A stretch of DNA of 41,980 bases, taken from NCBI GenBank assembly GCA_045595285.1, contig JAZOAC010000163.1:1-41980 (forward strand), in the 5' to 3' direction. Of the stretch, positions 34,467 through 41,980 are shown piece by piece. The DNA comes from UBA1731 sp045595285 (GTDB lineage Bacteria > Verrucomicrobiota > Kiritimatiellia > RFP12 > UBA1067). Each line of letters begins with the position of its first letter. The stretch's first letter is position 1. A program made the translations under genes and the position numbers. Below the pieces are notes generated by a model, which saw nothing but the letters and a program-made list of their open reading frames with translations, did not search any database and was not told the origin of the DNA.

Positions 34467-36755
34467 ATGACTATACTACGGCATAGAAGTTCACCGCTCG
34501 CAGCGACGGGCGTATTGACCCTTTCGCTTGTGCTTGCAGCGAGCGCGACTGCGGAAAGCGTTGACTGGGTGGATCCGTTCATCGGCACGTCCGCGACCGG
34601 GCATACATCCCCAGCGGCCTGCGTCCCGTTCGGGCTCATCCAGGCAGGGCCCGACACGGGGAACGGATCGTGGGATTACTGCAGCGGATACCGCTACGAC
34701 GACAGGACGATCTGCGGCTTTACGCAGACGCACCTGAACGGAACGGGCTGTCCCGACTTGGGCGATGTTCGCATACTGCCGATGCTGTTGTTCGCAAATG
34801 CCAATTGTCACAATTGTTCACAAGACTCGGATGCAAATGTCGCCGAGCGACAGCCAAACCCTGTTAATCTTGTTAATCCCGTCAAGAAACTCTCAGAAGC
34901 CGCAGAGCCGGGGTATTACGCCGTTGCGCTCGACGGCGGCGTAAAGGTCGAAATCGCGGCGGCGGAACATTCGGCAATCTACCGCATCACGGGCAATGGG
35001 AAACTGCGGCTTCTCGTGGATTGCGCATACGGCATCGGCAGTAAGGGCTACGCGAAGACGATAACCGCAAGCGACGTGAAGCTCGTCGGCAAGTCGGGGC
35101 TTTACGGAAAGAACCATCGACGCCAGTGGGTCGAACGCGACTATTCGTTTGCCGTCAAGTTCAGCCGCGACTGCGAGGCGCTGGAAGAACTGCCGAAAGA
35201 GGAAGGGGTCGCCGCTTCGCAGTATGTTTTTGATTTCGACAGTGCAGACGGCGAGCAGGTTCTTCTCGTCAAGGTCGGTCTTTCCGCCGAAGGCGGCGTC
35301 GAGGCGGCGCAACGGAATCTCGCTGCGGAAATCTCTGGATGGGACTTCGACGCCGTGAAGTCCGCCGCGCGCGCGAAGTGGAACGAGGTTCTGGGAAGGG
35401 CGACAATCGAAGGGTCGGACGAACAGAAGAAAAACTGGTACACTTCGCTCTACCATCTCTTCGTCCAGCCGAACAACATCGCCGACGTCGGGGAGAAGCC
35501 GTTCTATTCGACTTTTTCGTGCTGGGACACGTTCCGCGCGGTGCATCCGCTTTACACTGTTCTCGTGCCAGAGAAGGCGGCGGAGTTCGTCGATTCCATG
35601 CTGGAGCATGGTCGCCGCACCGGATATCTCCCAATCTGGACTCTGTGGGGCAGGGAAAACCAGTGCATGATAGGCACGCACTCCATCCCTGTTATCGTCG
35701 ACTGGTTTCTGAAAGAATGCTCTGCACGACTGCATAACCCTGTCAATCCAGTCAATCCTGCCAAAGAACAATACTGGCTTGATGCCTACGCCCAGATAAA
35801 AGACACGCTGACGAAGCCGCACGAAGGGCGCATCAAGGAACGCTGGGACCTTCTCGACAAGTACGGCTACTATCCGTTCGATGAAATCAAGGGCGAGTCG
35901 GTCTCGCGCACTATGGAGTGCGCATACGACGACTGGTGCGCCGGCATGATGGCGCAGAAGCTCGGCTTCGCGGCCGACGCCGAGTTCTTCTTCAGGCGTG
36001 CCGAGAACTGGCGCAACGTGTTCGACCGGTCGATCGGCCTTGTGCGCGGCAAGGATTCCCATGGCCGCTGGCGCGAGCCGTTCGATCCGTATGCGCTTGG
36101 ACACGGAGTCGGCAGGTCAAACGATTTCACCGAGGGCAACGCCTTCCAGTACACTTGGCACGTCATGCAGAATCCGCAGGGGCTTATAGAGGCGATTGGC
36201 GGACGAGACGTATTCGTCAAGAAGCTGGATTCCCTCTTTTCGCAGCCGGACAACGTTGAAGGCATGGGCAAGGTCCTCGACGTGACCGGACTGATCGGAC
36301 AGTATGTCCACGGCAACGAGCCGAGACACCATGTGATCTACTTCTATCCGCAGGTCGGGCATCCCGAAAAGGCGGCGGAGCGCATACGCGAAGTGTTCGA
36401 CAGGTTCTATCTCCCGAAGCCTGACGGACTCTGCGGCAACGATGACTGCGGACAGATGAGCGCGTGGTATCTCTTCTCCGCGATGGGATTCTACCCGTTC
36501 AATCCCTGCGGCGGCGAGTACATCATCGGCGCGCCACAAGTCGCTTGCGCGAAGCTAAAAGTGGGAAGCGGAGAGTTTAGAGTTGTCGCCCGCAACCTAT
36601 CACGAGATAACATGTACGTTAAATCCGTGACGCTTAACGGCAAGCCGTTGACCGGCTGGAAACTCCGTCATTCCGACATCATGGCGGGAGGCCGACTCGT
36701 ATTCGAAATGACAAAACGACAACATGAGAAAGGAAAGACCCCATGGCAACATTAA
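34467..36755 (+). CDS. Secreted GH92 alpha-mannosidase
   Basis: 762 residues, signal peptide about 1-29. GH92 signatures run throughout: VDWVDPFIGTSATGHTSPAA, PFGLIQAGPDTGNGSWDYCSGY, GFTQTHLNGTG in the N-terminal sandwich; CWDTFRAVHPLY, GYLPIWTLWG, EGNAFQYTWHV with the likely acid Glu, and CGNDDCGQMSAWYLF with the likely base Asp pair in the (alpha/alpha)6 domain. Characterised members are calcium-dependent inverting exo-alpha-mannosidases acting on N-glycans or mannans. Two short stretches (NPVNLVNPV near residue 133 and NPVNPVNPA near 426) are coded by 9-bp tandem repeats and look like in-frame insertions. It overlaps the next gene by 13 nt. It follows the XylR-type regulator gene. Confidence 0.93.
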   Translation: MTILRHRSSPLAATGVLTLSLVLAASATAESVDWVDPFIGTSATGHTSPAACVPFGLIQAGPDTGNGSWDYCSGYRYDDRTICGFTQTHLNGTGCPDLGDVRILPMLLFANANCHNCSQDSDANVAERQPNPVNLVNPVKKLSEAAEPGYYAVALDGGVKVEIAAAEHSAIYRITGNGKLRLLVDCAYGIGSKGYAKTITASDVKLVGKSGLYGKNHRRQWVERDYSFAVKFSRDCEALEELPKEEGVAASQYVFDFDSADGEQVLLVKVGLSAEGGVEAAQRNLAAEISGWDFDAVKSAARAKWNEVLGRATIEGSDEQKKNWYTSLYHLFVQPNNIADVGEKPFYSTFSCWDTFRAVHPLYTVLVPEKAAEFVDSMLEHGRRTGYLPIWTLWGRENQCMIGTHSIPVIVDWFLKECSARLHNPVNPVNPAKEQYWLDAYAQIKDTLTKPHEGRIKERWDLLDKYGYYPFDEIKGESVSRTMECAYDDWCAGMMAQKLGFAADAEFFFRRAENWRNVFDRSIGLVRGKDSHGRWREPFDPYALGHGVGRSNDFTEGNAFQYTWHVMQNPQGLIEAIGGRDVFVKKLDSLFSQPDNVEGMGKVLDVTGLIGQYVHGNEPRHHVIYFYPQVGHPEKAAERIREVFDRFYLPKPDGLCGNDDCGQMSAWYLFSAMGFYPFNPCGGEYIIGAPQVACAKLKVGSGEFRVVARNLSRDNMYVKSVTLNGKPLTGWKLRHSDIMAGGRLVFEMTKRQHEKGKTPWQH
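34857..34883. repeat. Three 9-bp repeats inside the GH92 gene (first site)
   Basis: Units AACCCTGTT, AATCTTGTT, AATCCCGTC, in frame, coding Asn-Pro/Leu-Val three times. A second pair of near-identical units (AATTGTCAC, AATTGTTCAC) lies just upstream at 34803-34821. Together they mark a repeat-inserted, probably exposed loop. Confidence 0.8.
35736..35762. repeat. Three 9-bp repeats inside the GH92 gene (second site)
   Basis: Units AACCCTGTC, AATCCAGTC, AATCCTGCC: the same 9-bp family as at 34857, again exactly three copies and in frame, coding Asn-Pro-Val/Ala. Confidence 0.8.
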
Positions 36756-38539
36756 ACGCACTCAATAGAGCTGCCTTTGTCGTCGCAGCCTTTGTGACGA
36801 CGGCGCATGGCTACACAAACGTCTTTAGCGACGCCGTGTTCTGGTTCCGCGGCGGCAAGGACTGCGTGACGGCCGACGGGCAACTGGAGAGGGGAGAGTT
36901 CTTCGACGATCTGCATGCGGACGACTCTAGCCACTCAAACCACAAGATGGAAGTGACTGGCTACGCGGAGAATGGAACATTTGCCACCGAGCCTGTTGTC
37001 TTCCCTGCGTTGGGCGCGGGCGTGACCAACGACATGAGGGTGCTGAGAATCTCCAACAACTCCAACAACGTAAGCGGTACCAGCAAGTGGTATCCTCTGA
37101 GCGTGAACCCGTATTCGATCTTCAGTTCCTACGGCATATCCAACGAATACACTGTCGTCTATCGTCTTCGCCTAGAGTCCGCGACCAATCGGACGGAATG
37201 GCTCATGAAGGTCGGCTACGGCGGTAATAAAGGACTTCTGCTTGGATTCAAGGAATCTAAGGGACATCCCGACTGCAAGGGGATACGGGGCTGGTGTACG
37301 AGGTCGGAGACAGGGTCAAACAGCAGTTTCGACTTTAGCCCGTATATATTTGCCCCGACAAACACTTGGATAGACCTAAGTGTTGCAGTTGGGGGTGGAG
37401 AGGTGAGAGTTGGCATTGCCGCCCCATCGTCAGCGGCGACATACGGGAAAAATCCCTCTATTGCATTTAGAAGCGTAAGTCTCTGGACTGACAACTGTAC
37501 GTTGGGAGAGGAGAGCAGTTATCTCTTCTTTGCTGAGAAGGCATCGGAGTCTACTTCGAGTGGCACTGCATTCTTAGGGAGCGTGCAGCAAATCGCGATA
37601 TGGAAACGCAAGCTGAGCGATCAGGGGGTTATGGAGGCTTTTGGCATGCCCCGCCCCGCGATTTTCAGGACGGGCCTTGACAATGATTCGTCGTCCGAGT
37701 TCGGCGGAATGCGTTCGGGATCGTCGCAGACCATAGACGGGCTTGGGTCATGGCAGGAAGTCTCGAATGAAATGATTGCAGGAGACACCTGGACGGTGAA
37801 CTTCAACGCGCTCAGCGACGAAGCCGGTCTTGCCCAGGTGTTTTCGATGCGTTCTCTCCCGGCGTCCGCCACCGCCAGAATAGCCGTCTCACTCAACGGG
37901 ACTTCGCTCGGGACCAGAACCCTCGGCGGAGTGTCGCGCGCCTTCTGGCCCGTATCGAAGGGGCTGCTTGTCCAAGGCGCCAATGCTCTGACCATCAGCA
38001 GGGTGGACGGGAATGCCGGTGTGCTGAACATGGATTCGATGGAGCTTGGCGGTTCGCTCGGAATTGGAGTTCCAGACTCAGACAAGGCAGAAATGGTGCC
38101 TACTGCTCGTGTTTCTTCGGGCAGTGTGTCGATGGCAAGCGGAAATCCCATGCACTGGCCCAATCTGCTCACGACATACGGCGACATCGTCGCTTTCAAG
38201 TTGTGGGTGGATCCCGACCTCGTAGACCGCTGTTCGGGTACGCTTAAGATTCGGACGCGGTGCCGGAATCGTAGTGCTACGCAAGTGATACAGGGAACAG
38301 AGACGTTTGCTCTTTTGGTGAATGGCGTAACGAATCTTGTGCGCGACTGCAGCATTGCTTGGCGCGATAGCACTGTTGAGTTTGCCCGAGGTGAACTGTC
38401 GCCCGGATGGAATGACGTCCTCTTGTCGTCGGAGATGACAGGAACCTGCTATTGGGAAATTGACTACTACAGGTTCGAGTCGGTTCTCAACAGGGGTTTC
38501 AGCATTCCGCCACGGGGTTTCACCATTAAATTCCGATGA
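36743..38539 (+). CDS. Secreted LamG-like domain protein
   Basis: 598 residues. Signal peptide about 1-24 (ends AHG). Residues 28-320 look like a concanavalin/LamG-type jelly roll (FSDAVFWFRGGKD, EYTVVYRLRL, WIDLSVAVGGG, FLGSVQQIAIWKRKLSDQGVMEAFG, the last being the usual LamG closing strand and helix). Residues 325-440 and 450-598 are two further beta-sandwich regions (WTVNFNALSDEAGLAQVFSM, then LVQGANALTISR), resembling the accessory domains of polysaccharide lyases. No catalytic motif is recognised; a carbohydrate-binding role is likely. The start codon lies within the end of the GH92 gene, preceded by AAAGGAAAG. The C-terminus is PPRGFTIKFR. Confidence 0.7.
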   Translation: MATLNALNRAAFVVAAFVTTAHGYTNVFSDAVFWFRGGKDCVTADGQLERGEFFDDLHADDSSHSNHKMEVTGYAENGTFATEPVVFPALGAGVTNDMRVLRISNNSNNVSGTSKWYPLSVNPYSIFSSYGISNEYTVVYRLRLESATNRTEWLMKVGYGGNKGLLLGFKESKGHPDCKGIRGWCTRSETGSNSSFDFSPYIFAPTNTWIDLSVAVGGGEVRVGIAAPSSAATYGKNPSIAFRSVSLWTDNCTLGEESSYLFFAEKASESTSSGTAFLGSVQQIAIWKRKLSDQGVMEAFGMPRPAIFRTGLDNDSSSEFGGMRSGSSQTIDGLGSWQEVSNEMIAGDTWTVNFNALSDEAGLAQVFSMRSLPASATARIAVSLNGTSLGTRTLGGVSRAFWPVSKGLLVQGANALTISRVDGNAGVLNMDSMELGGSLGIGVPDSDKAEMVPTARVSSGSVSMASGNPMHWPNLLTTYGDIVAFKLWVDPDLVDRCSGTLKIRTRCRNRSATQVIQGTETFALLVNGVTNLVRDCSIAWRDSTVEFARGELSPGWNDVLLSSEMTGTCYWEIDYYRFESVLNRGFSIPPRGFTIKFR

Positions 38540-38634
38540 GGAGGGTTGCAAGGGAGGCTCGCCGGACGTCGGGATTGACAGGAAGTATAATTACAAGTAG
38601 CAGTATGCAAAAGCAGAGAAAGGAATACCAAACT

Positions 38635-41439
<2,805 letters not shown>

Positions 41440-41631
41440 GGACAATCCTCCTCCGACGCCCTTCTCGGATTTGACGCCTTCCTTCCGGGATTCTCGGTCT
41501 AGCCGCCAGCTCCAACGCCACCCCTCGCGCGACCTCTTTCATGGCCACTCGCATCCTCTTTTCAAAGATCTGGGATATGGGTGTAAGGGTGGCGGCTGGA
41601 GTTTACCCATTTTTTGAGCGTGGGAATGCGA

Positions 41632-41665
41632 GAGAGTGAAGGGTCAAGGAGAGAGTGAAGGGTCA
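41632..41665. repeat. Direct 15-bp repeat at the left boundary of copy C
   Basis: GAGAGTGAAGGGTCA at 41632-41646 and 41651-41665; the second copy overlaps the element's left terminus. Otherwise the gap 41440-41631 shows only a T-run (41610-41615, after CCCA) and no gene. Confidence 0.7.
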
Positions 41666-41906
41666 GAGCTCATTGATACAGTAGAATTGATACAGTAGCC
41701 GAGTTTTTGGTATAACGCCCACATGAGAAAGAACAGGGTTATCGAGCAGAACAGGTGCTATCACCTTGTCAGCCGGCTTGCGCACCGTGCGTTCTTCCTC
41801 GACGACGAGGAGAAGGACCGCGCGGTTGCGCTGATGCGCCGCATAGAGGCAGGAGTACAAGCTATCATGAGTTACTGTATCAATAGAGCTGTATCAATAA
41901 GCTCTG
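41660..41906 (+). mobile_element. RAYT-derived element with terminal inverted repeats (copy C)
   Basis: About 247 bp. Left terminus GGGTCAGAGCTCATTGATAC (from 41660) and right terminus CTGTATCAATAAGCTCTG (41889-41906) are inverted repeats; a second TTGATACAGTA / TACTGTATCAA pair lies just inside (41687-41697, 41873-41883). It contains the promoter TGGTATAAC (41708-41716) and a truncated transposase start. It is the simplest of the three copies and probably close to the mobile unit. Confidence 0.75.
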
Positions 41907-41944
41907 TTGGTAATATATTGCGCGTTCCCCTGAAAGAGGAATAG
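41723..41944 (+). pseudogene. Truncated Y1/RAYT transposase (copy C)
   Basis: 73 codons. The first 46 (NRVIEQNRCYHLVSRLAHR, AFFLDDEEKDRAVALMRR) are the N-terminus of a REP-associated tyrosine transposase. The next codons run through the right inverted repeat (IMSYCINRAVSIS), and the last (VGNILRVPLKEE) lie outside the element. The His-x-His and Tyr active-site motifs are missing. It is 95% similar to the fragment at 32797, and the deletion junction (after MRR-[IV]-E) is the same in both, so the deletion happened before the copies spread. Confidence 0.75.
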
Positions 41945-41980
41945 TACCCGGGGTTGAAAGACTGCCGCGTATTGGAGTAT

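Noticed and set aside
34893..36104. Long minus-strand open frame (403 codons) opposite the GH92 gene
   Set aside because: It is the antisense shadow of a GC-rich gene with clear family motifs on the + strand; the minus frame has no ribosome binding site or recognisable domain.
38586..38591. TATAAT as the promoter of the clan GH-A glycosidase gene
   Set aside because: The only nearby TTGACA (38575-38580) is 5 nt away, far too close, and there is no TGn extension. It may still act weakly but is not supported.

Overview
The window looks like a chromosomal segment of a saccharolytic, probably gut-associated bacterium of the Verrucomicrobiota/Kiritimatiellota type. This is inferred from the gene style: many secreted right-handed beta-helix proteins, GH95/GH92/clan GH-A enzymes without any SusC/SusD pair, a XylR-type regulator, and transposase fragments of the REP-associated (Y1/RAYT) type. 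No rRNA or tRNA gene was seen, so the lineage is not proven. All confident genes lie on the + strand. The long minus-strand reading frames are antisense shadows of GC-rich genes.

Layout. 1-3444: tail of a glycosidase-like protein, a secreted beta-helix protein and a secreted esterase (polysaccharide breakdown). 3445-9928: two palindromes, an extended -10 promoter, a TPP riboswitch and thiC, a candidate structured RNA, an M24 aminopeptidase, and carB with a clear terminator. 9947-12252: a GH95-like enzyme plus a coupled 63-codon ORF. 12277-15307: rplM-rpsI with a leader, and a DEAD-box helicase. 15327-22577: an AMP-forming ligase with a membrane tail overlapping a GT4 glycosyltransferase, efp, galE, a small protein resembling uracil-DNA glycosylases at its C-terminus, and a YfhO-like membrane protein. 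22707-27405: two large secreted beta-helix proteins in one operon; the second is a paralogue of the gene at 591.

27487-33154 is an accessory, more AT-rich and partly decayed region. It holds a gutted CocE-type hydrolase, a LacI-type remnant, a hipBA toxin-antitoxin pair, an XRE-regulator/KilA-N pair with its own operator, an HNH endonuclease with HNH-associated repeats, and a broken AlbA_2/Schlafen-type ATP-binding gene. Copies of a short element with terminal inverted repeats, derived from a RAYT transposon, sit at 27828 (left end only) and 32734, bracketing this island. A third copy lies at 41660.

33182-41439 is a glycan-utilisation locus: a XylR-type regulator, a possible operator, a GH92 mannosidase carrying in-frame 9-bp tandem repeats, a LamG-like secreted protein, and a clan GH-A glycosidase with a CBM9-like C-terminus. 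The 5' end of this last gene runs through the 3' end (domains V and VI) of a group II intron. Strong candidates for follow-up are the intron fragment fused to a glycosidase, the RAYT-derived element family, the XRE/KilA-N/HNH cluster, and the repeated pattern of extended -10 promoters so close to the start codon that the mRNAs should be leaderless.
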